DNA of 64,000 nt from Druceiella hillmani (taxonomy: Eukaryota; Arthropoda; Insecta; Lepidoptera; Hepialidae): NCBI GenBank assembly GCA_039881145.1, contig JAYKKI010000127.1, positions 2,666,001 through 2,730,000 of the forward strand. The letters are read 5' to 3'. The translations under genes and the position numbers were made by a program. This document shows, piece by piece, positions 14,339 to 27,724 of the stretch (positions are counted from its first letter, which is position 1; each line of letters begins with the position of its first letter). Under the pieces are notes generated by a model, which saw nothing but the letters and a program-made list of their open reading frames with translations, was not told the origin of the DNA and did not search any database.

Positions 14339-15233
14339 GCTCCCACATATGTGAAACGAACCAAAAAAATCCGTATAGATGTGAGTCATATAATGGGAAA
14401 GATCTCCTTGACATTTCTGTTTCTTATCATCTTTGACAAATTTGTTTTTTATCGTCTTTTTTTACTAAAAAGAAGTTAAGTTTTTTTGAGAAATTCATGA
14501 CATTTTATTGCCGCAAAAGAAAAATATCGTGCAAATTGATATTAACATTTACGTCAATAGAAATTATACATTTAAATTTAAATCTCCCATTGTGTGAGTT
14601 CTAAGCGTTATATATTGATTCTCTATTTTGCATTAAAATATTCCTAATTATGCAATTTGCATCGTAATGTTTAATATTACAAATGTAATTATTTATGTAT
14701 TCTGTTAAAAATGTTCTTCAAAAACTGATATTTTTAGATGGTACCTGAAACTATCATATGGCCCAAATCCATCATCGTGGTATCCTTCGTAAATTCCGTG
14801 ACGATAAGTCAAAATATATCGTCGCTTACAATTTGCCATTTCGCAACGAACGACACCTGAATCTATATGTCCATAACCATTTTAATAAACGTACCAACCT
14901 GTTTATCCTTCGAGTTTTTATAAAGATGTTTCCGTCATAAAAAGGGTCAACTTCATAAAATACAAATATGCCGATCTTGTATTCCGGCTGGAGGATGAGT
15001 ATAAACGAGATCGGATCCTTATTATTAATAAACGAAATATTTTCCATGTGTTTGAAATATAAAATACTTTTGGTTGATAATTCAAACATGAAATTTTAAA
15101 TTATTAACTCTGAGCAAAAAGAACAGAATTGGTACATGCGATGATATTAAAAATATTTATATTAAGGTAATTCAGAATAATCAGTGTTCATATTTTTAGG
15201 GAGCGTTTTGAAGTTTAAAATAAAAAAAGCGTA
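14339..15233. other. Unassigned flank between LINE and palindrome
   Basis: A GC-richer patch at about 14,740-15,065 carries two overlapping small open frames on the plus strand: 14,758-14,940 (starts MAQIHHRGILRKFRDDKSKY) and, in another frame, about 14,890-15,063 (contains KYADLVFRLEDEYKRDRILI). Their charged composition is unlike surrounding AT-rich noise, so an old exon or transposon fragment is possible, but I recognise neither and cannot choose between them. Confidence 0.3.
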
Positions 15234-17519
15234 TTATTGCTTTAATTTTTTATTGTAATGACTACGAAATGACTGGCAATATTAACACAAGAGGAGTCGT
15301 GATTATCGAGGAACGAATATGAAGAAGATGATGTAAAACGACAAATAGAAACTGTTCATATTGCTGAGTGTTGAGTGAAAATTAGGCAATGGGGAAGAGC
15401 TACAATAAATTTAAGCGAAAGATTTAAGATATAATACCCCGACAGGTAGACCTACGCTTATTATCTAATAATCATATTTGAAACGTCTCTCAAAATCTAT
15501 AATCCGCATTTTTTGGTTTGTTTGAAAATGGAAGAGAAGAAAGGTGAAATGTGCTCCATATTGTGAACACATTTGAAGTTGAATATTTTGTAGAAGAGGT
15601 TAAACAATTAAAAGAGTTAAATGGGATGTCAATTTAACAGACCTTTCTCGCTAGGATATTTAAATGTCTTTTTATTTTTATTTACAACAAAAGCCTCTCT
15701 TGTTATCTAAAAAAAATATAAAAAATATTTACTCTGTTGATTAAAATCTTCATCTGAACTATATACTTGTAAAATTTAATGTGGGTAGATCTAAAACTAT
15801 AAAGATTACGATGTTGTGATAGACCGACGGTACACATGGACTGTACTGGCTCCGTGTTTACTGACTACGCATGTACAAAAAAAGTAGGTGATTAATCAGT
15901 TTGAAGAAGTGTATTTGAGCAGGTAAATGAAGAATTGTTAGAATAATTAATTTACATTTAATATGTATAGGAATGAAGAAAAAACAATCAAAAAACTTTT
16001 CCCGTCCATATATAAGTAACAGCTAAATCCTCACTTGTCCCACGGCAACAAACCGACATCACTGTATCTGAGCGAACATCAGCAACTTGCCAACTGCAAA
16101 TTAGCTTGAAGAAGCTGAAACTAACAACCAAGTTTCTTTAACATCCCCAGCGGGCTGTTTACACAGTATCTTTCGCTTTGTGGATTTAGTTCCGCGTTAC
16201 TCGTCGACTTGTGCGCAAATGAAATGTTTTTTTTAATCGCATTTGTATGAGGAATAGATTCCGTCTAACAATTGTGGAAATGTTTGAATGCATCGGACAT
16301 AACTTCTACTTTGCGTACTATCAATTGTATAAAGTCCAAAAGTATTCTATCTGAACGACACAGCAATGGACGTTTCATATTGGACAGAATTTCAATTCTT
16401 TAGCTACTAATCATGTACCCTTAATTAGTCTTGAAGACTTCTCGAAATTTTAAATTTATTTTTTAATAAAATACAATAATTAGTGTTAAGTAAAGTATGT
16501 TAAATGTTAACAGGTAATATTTCTTTTCTTCTAGTTCTTTACTCGACCTCTAGTTTTTGAACTTTTCATTCATTTATATTTTTAAGGCAAAATTTCGTAA
16601 TTACGAAATTATTTATTTTAGGTTGAACAACATAAATAACGAAATAGTCGAGTATCAATTTAGACTACACTACATGCTGAAACGCAAAAGTTACATACCA
16701 ATGTAAGTTGTAATGTAACATCTTTGAAAACGCTTTGCGGTAATTCCCTGCAGTGTTTCAAGCTCGGTTGGATCACGCACGCTTTGGTAAAAGTTAGCGA
16801 GAAATGCTTTAAAATTATAACAGGGAACGGTAATAAAAATTAAATATTAAAACTCAGTGAAATTGCTTTATATCAATTACAAATTGTCTATATTTTTGTG
16901 TATGGTAATTTGTGATTGGGAAGTTATTGGCCATTGTTATGAAAATATAAATAAAATATAAATGCATGAATTACATGGCCGACTTTTCGTTAGGCTCATA
17001 AACTAAACCTAAAAGATACAATCATATGAGTATTTACACTTTTTTTGTTTACTTACTGACTAACTTGTTTACTTTATTCAGCAATTTAAGAAGTACCAAA
17101 CAAAAAAATTATTAACCTATCAAAATTATACCTATAAAAATTATATTTGTTCGGTGTAGTGACAAATTTAGCGTAAAATACAGAACATATTTTTCATACC
17201 TTTGAATTAAGTAAATTTTGAGAATGTTATAAATGTTGCAACAACATAAGATCGATTTGGATAAAAAAAATTGAAATTAATTTTGAATTTGATAATTAGC
17301 ATTATCCTTTTAACATAATTATTGTGATTTTTAAAACTTTTCAATGCAATTAATTTTAGTTTAATTATTTTTTTAGATCTTCAAAAAATAACACCTTACA
17401 CAAGATCTTAAGAGATCTTAAAAAAATGCGCACAATCTTTGATTTGGGAAAATTTCTTGAAAGAATATAGTGTCTTTCATCTACTACTAAAATACTCAGG
17501 AATAAATTAGAAATACTGG
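15234..17519. other. Outer part of left arm, no gene recognised
   Basis: The stretch is matched by 48,120-50,172 in the right arm. A GC-richer patch at about 16,030-16,210 contains, on the minus strand, the open run NAELNPQSERYCVNSPLG, which resembles another minus-strand run at about 26,240-26,330. Bases about 16,235-16,445 have no counterpart in the right arm. Confidence 0.4.
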
Positions 17520-19010
17520 GAATGCACCGACGACAAAAAAAATACCATTACTATTCAAGTATGCTACATGATGGCTCATGTGACCAGAACGGCGACAATA
17601 TGTGGAAATCCACATAAAAAAATTTGTACGTCTGAAGACCTAAGACATCTGGTTAAACGGTCTAAGTATAGATATATGTGTAAATATCTTCTACAATTAT
17701 GACAAAAAATAGTTCTAGAAGAGAGTCATCAAGCAAACAACAAATTAATTAAAAAATTTAAAGGAACGAAATTCCAAAATAAAACATTTACTAACTATTT
17801 AAAAAAAAACATTTTCAAACATTTCAAAATAAAACATTTACTAAACTATTTTTGACGGATTTCCACCCAAAAAATAATATATTTAAAGTTAGATATTCCT
17901 ATAAAGACTTAGACCAAAAGAAGCACAAATTTGGGGTTACTGGGGATAAAAGGTTTGATGAGAGCTGATGTAGCTATATAATTGTTAGAACAGTGTTTGA
18001 GTTCATTTAAGCTCAATCTCGACGACATAATTACTTTTTCTATAGACGGGTCCAGTGTAAGGGTGTTAACATGGCTAAGAACGGTCACCAACGACTGTCT
18101 TATGCCCATGGAATACACTTGGGGTGATTGACATATTGTATAAACCCAGAAAACTTCAGGTTTCCAAACTAATACGACCGCAAAGATATTGATACTGAAG
18201 AAGGAAATGAAGAAATTAGTGATAGATTTTTTATAGGCCAATCTAGATTTTCATAGCTAGACTTTTATATAAATATATTAGTTATAAAGTAAGAGGAGTG
18301 GCTAAATATTTCTATAAATCGCCCTTGAAAAAGACACATTACCAAAATATGCTTTAGAAGTGTACAGAAAAAAACCTTGATCTGACATTAAATTGTAAAA
18401 CAAGATGAAGTAGCATGTGATATATGTTTGAGATATAGGTTTTTTAAATTAAAAACATGCATGATGAAGGCGTTACTGGATTTGAAATCCAACGCGAAAT
18501 TTATAGACAAAGAAATAGAAGACATGTATAGCATTCATCGTAGTTTAGAAGTAATAAAACAACAGTGACGTCTTTACTTCGCCGAGATTCAAGTTTATTA
18601 AAAGCGAACGCTGCATTAACGTTTCTGCTTAATAAATTGGATCTTTACTTAAACGAATCCTGTGAACAATTTGTTTTATCTCTCAGGAAAAGAATACAAG
18701 GAAGACGAACAATTGCATATGATCTATTATATTATTTGTATAAAATGAAGAAATTTTCACAACCGCATTTGTTGAAACATTCTGAAAACCGTAGTTACAT
18801 GAAATCAGAACATTTATTATATAATTATTAGATTCTACGACCTCGTTTGCAAAAATCCTGATCACAAGTAGTGATGGTTGAGACGAGGAGTTAACCATCG
18901 TATAACAATTTTAAAAGAGATACACAAAGCTACGAGAGAAAACAAAGATTCCTCTAGAGAAAACAAGACCTAGAATCTGTTGTACAATTTTTGTTGTCTG
19001 TACCTTGTAG

Positions 19011-19047
<37 letters not shown>

Positions 19048-19068
19048 TATATATATATGTATATATAT

Positions 19069-19104
<36 letters not shown>

Positions 19105-19205
19105 TGAAGCTGAAAGAGCTTCTTCTTCTACCAGCTATTTTTCTAACAAACTGAGAAGTTCCTTATTAAGGAACGTCTTATCGTTTTAGCCATCATATTT
19201 CCAGA
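17520..19205 (+). pseudogene. hAT-superfamily transposase remnant (left arm copy)
   Basis: Conserved hAT blocks can be read in order with frame changes. About 18,006-18,050 gives LNLDDIITFSIDGSSVRV, where the family has a D-V-TDGAS-MV block. About 18,080-18,150 gives HQRLSYAHGIHLGVIDILYK, matching the C-AH-IHL-V-D-LYK block. A degenerate TRW-S-ML block lies near 18,385-18,430, followed by LLDLKSNAKFIDKEIEDMY. The frame 18,565-18,831 carries SSLLKANAALTFLLNKLDLY and LRKRIQGRRTIAYDLLYYLY, typical of the helical insertion region. The C-terminal dimerisation domain follows at about 19,105-19,205 (EAERASSSTSYFSNKLRSSL, matching the EAERAFS----KIRSRL signature). A (TA)n tract sits between the last two blocks. 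The gene has stops and frameshifts and is dead. The 110-codon minus-strand frame over 17,909-18,241 is a shadow. Confidence 0.85.
19011..19104. repeat. (TA)n tract inside hAT fossil (left)
   Basis: An interrupted TA dinucleotide tract separates the hAT helical region from its dimerisation domain. It is matched at the mirrored place (46,472-46,568) in the right arm, so it predates the palindrome. Confidence 0.95.
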
Positions 19206-19794
19206 AGCAAAAAGCAAATCATTTGTTATATCTCATTTATGTTCTATTTTTATTTACATACTGTAGATCTATTGAAGTAATTAGGATCTTATTATCGTCA
19301 TTAACTTCATGTATTTAATGCGAAAATATGCAGTAGAGCACGCAAGACTGTAGATTTCTAGGTTCTTCTAGGTTATAAAACTAGTCATGTGAACGACCCG
19401 TTTTTAGACAATTATTTCCAGGTTGAGGGTCATTGCGGCATAATAAGACTGAATTATTAACCGGATAGGTAAACTACTGAGTATATTATGCAAAGTTTTG
19501 TTAGATTTGTATAAACCTTTTTATATACACTGAAAGAAGAAAATACTTAGCTTGTTAAGCGTTTTCATCATTCATTTTTAAGAATTGACTTATAAAACTA
19601 AGTTGCTCTTTATTATTCCACGTCGAGATTAAAGTCAATATTGATTTATCGAAATTCAATATATAACCTAATTAATTATTGCTAACAATAGCCTAGTAAG
19701 GTTTTGTTAGCTTACATGATTAATTGATTAAGAAAACGAAATGATCTTAAAACGATGCAGATAGGCAAGATGTTTCTCACTTAATGTTATATGC
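19206..19794. other. Left arm DNA between hAT fossil and small ORF
   Basis: Matched by the right arm at about 45,835-46,370. No open frame or motif recognised. Confidence 0.4.
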
Positions 19795-19980
19795 TCATAG
19801 TATAAATTGAAAGAAAAGCACCTGAGTTAAATAATGCTTACACGAAAGACAATTTATTTTATGCACTGTGCACATCATTGTGACTCCATAAGGTCGTGAA
19901 TTCACGATGTTAATGTTTTCTAAAACTACTCCATGCGCAATTTTTTTGAATTTCGGTTGATCTTCGTTTGTTGCTAACAT
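19795..19980 (-). pseudogene. Small ORF shared by both arms, unknown (left copy)
   Basis: A 61-codon frame beginning MLATNEDQPKFKKIAHGVVL. The mirrored copy at 45,629-45,832 keeps the frame (starting MLATNEGHPKFKKFVHAAVL) with many substitutions but no stop, and both contain a TMMCTV-KINC-SCKHYL segment with paired cysteines. I do not recognise a family. In the right copy a ~680 bp insertion lies just before the start codon. With only two copies, retention of the frame may be chance; it could also be an exon of an old transposon gene. Confidence 0.3.
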
Positions 19981-21418
19981 TATTCTTCAAAAACATGTAC
20001 ATTCATTTTCATATATAACGTAAGGATGGTAATGATATTTTGGCATGAAGCAGTCGATCAAATTGAGAAATTCATTAAGGTGAAAATTTTATATAGATCA
20101 TTTCAGGATCAGGATACATGATAACAAACTCCGTCTACTTTTGTTTGTTAGCTTGCTTACATAACGAATTTTGGTTACAGTAATGATAAATTTGTTTTTC
20201 TGTGTTGAATTTAATTTTTTTCTCTATAATATATAATTAGTGTAGTTGTAACATTGAACAATTAAATAACAGTATTTAATTTCAGTTAGCAAATAATTTG
20301 ACCCCCGCCACTTAGGGTAAATAACAAATAAATTATTCGACTGGTCGATATTTAATTTCAGCTCTTTAAAGGCATTATTTTTGCCCTAAATACAGAATAA
20401 TTTGTTGTTATCTAGTCGTAATTGGCGATACTTGTTTGAAAGAAGAGAATTAATATAAATGTGGAAAGGAGTGTGCGCCGTAAAAAAATAATTTTCATAA
20501 AATTGTTTGTTTAATTAAATTTTTGTTGCTATAGTGGTGGAAACATGTCAATGATAAGAAAACTTGTGGAATAGATGGCTAATTATAATTAATTCATACT
20601 AACTTTTTATTAGCTTAATGAGAAAATTCCTATAGATGCTAATGCATGATCTATCTGATGAGAAGCTGAATGCGATTACATAAAACGTTAACGTATTCAT
20701 GCAAGCAGCAGAGTTTAACTTTATTTAAAACTTATGAGTCACGGTTTAAGAGAGCGGGTAATTATGAACATTAAATTTATTGAATATCATAATAAAATGT
20801 TTGTTGCAAATATTTGTTTCGTTAATGCGTAGCAAAACATCTCATTTAGTATATAATAAAATGAGAAGAGAGGGATTTTTTATACATTCATACTATGAAG
20901 TAATGTGTTACCAGATAGGTATCTTACAATTATTTTGAGACTACGTTCACGACTTCAGTTTTCAAAGGTTCATTTTTAACAGATTAAACTTCAAAGTGAA
21001 GTGTATCGTCTCTAATTTTTAAACCGTGAATTTAAAAAATCTGAATGTTGTAGCAATTGATCATAACTTCCAATTTGAATGAATTCCGCTAACTTGTGAC
21101 AAGAATTTCATCAGATATAATCCACTAGATTATCTTACTTTATACACGTTTCGATATTCATTTGGCTGGTTTCAATTTCTCAATTCGAACCAGACAAAAT
21201 AATCAAGCGTTCTAACTAGATCAGCATATCTGTAAACTGTTAAAGAAATACTGCTGTGGCAATTTTTAAGCTATCTATTATCCGCCATGAATTAAGAGAA
21301 TGACTTCAGTAGGGCGTTTGAATCAGCTAGGTTTCGCATGGTAATTCGGAGTAGTTAGAACAAAGCGTCGTGAAAACTATTTCATCACTTTGCGTTCTTT
21401 GCAGCTTCAATAAACTTG
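19981..21418. other. Left arm DNA between small ORF and piggyBac
   Basis: Closely matched by 43,504-44,939 in the right arm (for example cccccgccacttaggg at 20,302 and its mirror at 44,620). No gene recognised. Confidence 0.45.
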
Positions 21419-23831
21419 CACGTATATGGGACACCCGTGTCCCTAAATATGAAATATGTCTTAACTGAATTTCCATTATTTTACATTAGTTTTATTCAAA
21501 AATATTTGTTCAAGAATACGTTTTAAATTTCACGCCCTGCTTTATAATAGTAAAAAATAGTAAAAATTTTTAATAGTAAAAAATACATGAAAGTTGATAT
21601 TTTCGCGGGCTCATTAAAACTGTTTTTATTTAAATTTGAGTGTGTATTTGATGTATTTTTTATTTACACAGTGCTACATTTCGTTATAATTGTAAATTAA
21701 TATAGTTATTTTATTAACATTTCTAAGGATTCATTAAAATATAATATCTACAATTGAACTTAAAATTTAGGGGACCTATTCGTCTCATTACACGTAATTT
21801 GTCAATTTGACTTGTATTTTATGTAAATATATTTTTTTTATTATAATATTATTCTACATAATTACATATAATACCATTTCACTGTTTTAGAATCTTGAAG
21901 AAACAAGAATATTTTCTTTGGAAAAAAATTAAATAGATATCTAATGGCGACGAAGGATATCTAATGTTTCCACATCCCCATCCTAATGTTTCCCAATATC
22001 TATTGTTTCCACATTTCTATTACCTAATCCGCCTTGCAGAAATACAATCACAAAATTTCATTTTAGGCAAAACATATATTGTCCTCACATTTTTTCGAAA
22101 AACGAATTTGGATTTGGTAAAATAAATTTTCTTCAATAATCTGATTCATTGGACGCTACAGATTTCTTTCAGTCATTTACAGAAATAAAGAATTTGAATG
22201 AAAATTTAGTTATTCCGAAATTGATGTGATATGCTCATCATAATGGGTCTGTTATTACTACCGATCCCCCAGAAATGACAGCATTTATCAGAATGAACTA
22301 TGTCATGGGTTATTACGTTTTGCCTAGTTTTCAATGATATTGATCTGCTGTACCTTAAAAGGATACACGTGTACCATACGTGTCTAAAGTTATGCCTCTG
22401 TAAAGATTCGAGAAAATCAGAAGGAATCTCCACTTTTTTGATAATGAAGCACAACTGTCGCAAGGATTTTCTTAATTTGATAGAGAATAAAAATACAACC
22501 AGTAATGATTCACTTCAATACAATTTTTCAATCGGCCATGAACAATACTATTACTCAATCTAGGAATCAACATGTATTAAAGTTTAAAGGACATAATTTG
22601 ATGAAGCAATATAAACAAAATAAATCAGTACAAAGAAGCTTCAAATGTGGTGCCGTGCGATTCTAAAACGAGTCATTTATTTCAGTTTGATTTATATGCA
22701 GACAAAAAACCATTTGGACTTAAAATAGGACAGGGCGAAGGGACTAGGTAATTTTTTCTTGAGTTTGATAAAGTTCTTGCAAGGCACTAGGATGCAAGGT
22801 GTAATTTGATATTTTTTTTAATTCACTCTAATTGCAATATAAACATTAAAAGATATATCATCACTTCAAAAAGTCATTAAAGAAAAATCATTAAAGAATA
22901 TATCATCACTTGTGGTACGCTGCCCGGAAGGTAGCGGAAAAATAGTTCGAAAGTACACTAACGGATAAAGACATGAGGAAAGGAGGCATTTTTACCACTA
23001 ACTTTGAAAGAACATCTTTCTTCAAGAGGATGGACAACAAGTTTGTACATTTGTCTACTGGTTTCCTTTCACCAATACCAATATCAATTATGAAACGACA
23101 TCAAGTTGGTTCAGCCCAAAAAATTAAATGCCAAACGCCCGCCCATCGTCTGTAAGTATCATCGTGACTCAGAAAAAGGTCACAAATTGACTGAAAATCA
23201 AAAATAAAATATTATTTGCAATTATTTTTAAGTCTGATCGACATTGCAGTGAACAATGTCTACACGCTTTATATAAAACTCTACGAGGCGTATCGAATTG
23301 AAGGAACGATGCTTTCATTGTTAGAATATCGGTGTTTCGTAACAATGATAGGAGATTTTCCAATACAAAAAATGCCTTGCTTACCATGTCCATGACAAAA
23401 AAGAGGATCCAAAGCATCGGCTTCAGAAAATCGCTTCCTATTCATATCGTGGTAAAAGACACTAACCGAAAGAGTTGCGTCAATTGTGCGAAGGCGGGCA
23501 CAGATAATGGCACAAAATATATTCGCAGACTTTGCACTGCGCATTCGTGTTTTCCTTCTTTCAGTAATTATTTTGGTCCTCTCCTATAGCTAAATAAATG
23601 TATTTTATAAGTATATGTTCGTTTATTATTCTATATTATCTACTCAAGATCTCTACATGGTGCAATTTTCAATATTAAAACTTCTATACAATTTTACCAG
23701 AGATTTTGCAAAAGACATTTATATAAACAACTTTCTTAAACACATGTTGGAAATATATAATAATGGATATAATAATGCAGCTATTTACTTAAAAACAAAT
23801 TAAATTTTTTTCGCATTTGTTTGTGAATGGG
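21419..23831 (+). mobile_element. piggyBac-family transposon, dead (left arm copy)
   Basis: Transposase blocks read in order over about 22,130-23,589 in shifting frames: ATDFFQSFTEIKNLNENLVI, an ITTDPPEMTAFIRMNYVMGY block, a RFEKIRRNLHFFDNEAQLSQ block, then (other frame) IHFNT-FQSAMNNTITQS followed by RNQHVLKFKGHNLMKQY. In this block the family's IDE (with its aspartate) is replaced by RNQ. Then come SFKMWCRAILKRVIYF, at 22,965-23,150 DKDMRKGGIFTTNFERTSFF and DNKFVHLSTGF, and finally a cysteine-rich tail (RKSCVNCAKAG) as in piggyBac C-termini. The 3' end is ...GAATGGG followed by TTAA at 23,832-23,835. The 5' tip (TTAA plus CCCTTT, present in the right arm) is deleted here. Private stops add to frame lesions shared with the right copy. 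Neighbouring antisense frames are shadows. Confidence 0.92.
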
Positions 23832-24039
23832 TTAAAGGATTCTAATTTAATCCTCCTGTAGACCGATCGTATATGTTTTGACATAACCACGTTGTTACAA
23901 CAGCTCGAGCTTTGAACATTGTTTATCTTCTCTTCATAGGCAATAAATTTGAATAAATATTAATTGATCAAAATGTGGGATGCGAATAATTATATAATAT
24001 ATTGTTTTTTCTCGCATTGCAGTTTTTATAACATAATTA

Positions 24040-24095
24040 AATGAAACTATGTGATGTCGTTTTATTATGAATAATGAATTTCTAACAACAAAAAG
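24040..24095. repeat. Fragment of the ribozyme-bearing repeat family (left)
   Basis: The string attaaatgaaactatgtgatgt followed by aataatgaatttct also occurs beside the hammerhead-like motifs at 29,340-29,390 and 35,190-35,240. The mirrored right copy (about 40,740-40,838) is longer and reaches gcaaaatatattcaatattcaag. The ribozyme core itself is absent here. Confidence 0.6.
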
Positions 24096-24529
24096 CAAAA
24101 CTTAACGAGAATACAAAGAAAAATTCGCAGACACGAAAACAAATTTGAAGTTATGGTTTCATTTTATTTCTTTTATGAAGGTATTTGGAAATTATTATTT
24201 TTGATTTTAACTAACGTCTTAAATATACAAAGTAACATTTTTAGTTTCTTACTTTATGTATAGTGCTTTTACTCATGTGTTAGGATCTGTTTACATTTAA
24301 ATATTTATTAGATACTAACCACCTCTCCGCCTATCGCTTTTGAATTAATTGTATATATCCTTTTAGACTACGGTCTGTAAAAAATTTATACTGTTGTACC
24401 TATACTAATTTTCTCACATGTAGACTACAAAAGGTATTATTGTTATTACTAGTTAGAGGAAATTGTGAGTTCAGGCTCACTCACGCTTTTATAAAAACAC
24501 CTCGCAACAATACGTTTGAGTACGGCTAG
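24096..24529. other. Left arm DNA, no gene recognised
   Basis: Matched by about 40,400-40,735 in the right arm, which holds about 100 bp more near 40,690-40,790. Confidence 0.4.
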
Positions 24530-24693
24530 CTACTGCAGGGAACAGGATTTTTTCTTTTGATTCCACTTCCTCAAAATATTAGCCATGTTAGATTCTAAGA
24601 TCCAAATGTTTCTTTTTTCCACACGAGCTAAAGCCTGATCAAGGCTTGTTTCTTTTACAACATCAAGTAAAATATATAACAAACAAAATTTAT
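24530..24693 (-). pseudogene. Open frame shared by both arms, unknown (left copy)
   Basis: Read on the minus strand the frame is open for about 54 codons and includes ETSLDQALARVEKRNIWILE and RKWNQKKKSCSLQ before a TAG stop. In the right arm (40,064-40,414) the equivalent codon is TGG and the frame runs on. The charged, helical composition looks more protein-like than its surroundings. I cannot assign a family; a fragment of a transposon protein is one possibility. Confidence 0.3.
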
Positions 24694-25620
24694 GTTAAGA
24701 AGACGGTATAAGTGATTTGCTTAATCCATCAATGTAACACGGCTATATTAATCAATATGAAAAATCTGTATTATCACAAACATTCTAAATACATTTTAAC
24801 GCATTTTTTCTTCCAAGATATTAGATTTTTTTTAGAATAATCGTATTCACTTTATAAATAACTTAAAAATTTCAACGTAGTGACTTATAAAGGTTTATGT
24901 TTTGCTGTGGAATGTAAACAATTAAACAGACGAAAAAACAATTTCATATGTACAAGTTTTTTTTTATAATTCAAGTGTGTATAAAATTGTTGATTCTTAT
25001 ATCATATTTTATTTTTTTCTTAGCAATTACACAAGTTCATATGTAAAATAATGACTAAATGTTTAGTTCGAGCAATTTGTGCAATCACATTCCGACAGCG
25101 TTATTTTCGGTTAAAGATAGTTATTAATGGCTAGCAAGAGAAAGAGATCCTATAACCATACAGGTCATATAATAAATTTTCACTTTTCCCTCAATTGTAT
25201 ATTCAGATGCTGTTCGATCAATTTTAAATTACAGTACAGTTTGAAAATCAAAAGATTAGAGCTTATTATAAAAATGTTTTATTAATGACTTCATTTTAAT
25301 CTAACGCTTTTGAAGTGTAGCCGCTACCGTGTTTTTATCCACCACGAACGAACCAATGTTAAGTATGTAAGATTTTAATGTAACAAAAAAAACGGCCACA
25401 GTGTAAAATAATTTTAAATTTATATCTTTTCAAATTAGAAATATTTTTAGCTATAATTTTTTCCGGATCAGGATATCAATAGATAAACATTTTTGTATTC
25501 TTGAACATATATTATTGTGTAATTGTTTAATCACAAAGTACATCAAATGTAAGCGGAAATCTAATATGCCAGTGCGCCGTATATTTATTTACTTAACTTT
25601 ATATTTACAAATTTATTAGC
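24694..25620. other. Left arm DNA with a left-specific segment
   Basis: No gene recognised. About 25,085-25,365 is absent from the right arm, flanked by caatttgtgcaa on one side and agattttaatgta on the other. About 25,450-25,585 is the single left copy of the ~152 bp unit that is repeated in the right arm at 38,812-39,173. Confidence 0.5.
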
Positions 25621-25678
25621 TAAACTATGTTGCGATAATTACTACATATATATATAATAATTATCGCAACATAGTTTA
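25621..25678. repeat. Perfect 21-bp inverted repeat (left arm only)
   Basis: Arms 25,621-25,641 (taaactatgttgcgataatt plus a) and 25,658-25,678 are exact reverse complements around a 16-base AT loop. The right arm has this string only once (about 38,733-38,754), so one side was added, or lost, after the arms separated. Confidence 0.95.
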
Positions 25679-26049
25679 GATAATTCTTTATATTTCCTAC
25701 GTTTATTAAATGATTTTTTATCACCATTTATTTCATTTTCATTCACACAATAATAACGCACTATTTATAAATTTTCTTTCATTGATCTTTTATCATATTC
25801 ATCCTGGTATATGTAAATATTACTTCATCTCTCTTAAATATTTATTGGATAAAAATTGGATTAAATTTAATATTATGCAACATAAGATAATACCCTGTAA
25901 GTTAATATGTAAATGTTAAATTAAAATAACCTGTAAAATTTGAAATGAAATAGTAAAAGAACGAATGATACGGTAAATGCGTTGAAAATATAAGGTTTTA
26001 AAAATGATAAATATAAGAGACAAGTTAAATCAAGTCATGTGTCTTAATA

Positions 26050-26328
26050 TTGCTAGATTATCCCAGTAAAGTTTTCGGAAAACGTTCAAAGTTTTGTATT
26101 GGCCGTACTAAAGGCATGGTTAAAGTTGAGCAATGCCAATTTTACCACTCATTTGTCAGAGTAAAATCCTTAAGTTTCTCATCGCGACATATCAAATGTC
26201 AACAACAGACCGTAAGGCAACTGTGGAAATGGGGAAGTTTTCATTGCGTGTTGATGTTTCCAACAAGGTTGTTCAGAGAGTATCTTTCACTTTGCGTATT
26301 CGGGTCCATGTTAGTTGCAAAATGGTGA
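26050..26328 (+). pseudogene. Open frame kept in both arms, unknown (left copy)
   Basis: A 92-codon frame containing GKRSKFCIGRTKGMVKVEQ and FSSRHIKCQQQTVRQLWKWG. The mirrored frame 38,343-38,065 is also open with few changes. A second frame on the same strand (26,133-26,336) and a minus-strand run with MDPNTQSERYSLNNLVGN overlap it, so the true coding strand, if any, is unclear. The base composition is less AT-rich than the surroundings. I recognise no family. Confidence 0.25.
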
Positions 26329-27271
<943 letters not shown>

Positions 27272-27680
27272 CATAACGTGATTAATACGTATCTTTATTT
27301 TCTTCTTATCAAAGTTTTTACCAATTTGCTTCTTACCTATTTGATACTCCTTGTTTCATTATGTTGCCAACGCGTTATTTTTTATTTTCTAAGGCAGAAA
27401 ACAATCATATATATGACTGCAAATAAGACTAAACTCTGAGTCAAAGAAAAAAATCGAGGATCACTACATCCACTCTTTAATATACACCTAGACGGTTTGA
27501 TTGAAATTTATCATTAATTTGAATTAATATGTTATCAATTCTTTCTCTAAATATCTTCTAAGGCCATTTGGACTTATTTTGCAATTCTCGTGAAATATCT
27601 GCAATTTTTTATATGTGCGTAAATGTTCTATAGAAACCATCAGAACTGTATATTTGACCAAACCTTGAAGTTATATATAG

Positions 27681-27724
27681 TCTTCGAAGTATGCTACATA
27701 CAATGTATGTAGCATAATCTGAAG
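27681..27724. other. Short hairpin shared by both arms (left copy)
   Basis: atgctacatac and gtatgtagcat form a perfect 11-bp stem around aat, with an outer tcttc/gaaga pairing. The mirrored copy at 36,896-36,940 folds even better, so the hairpin predates the inverted duplication. It could be a remnant of a small inverted-repeat transposon or a microRNA-like hairpin; neither is proven. Confidence 0.7.

Noticed and set aside
17909..18241. 110-codon minus-strand frame
   Set aside because: It lies antisense to readable hAT transposase blocks and is interrupted in the right-arm copy.
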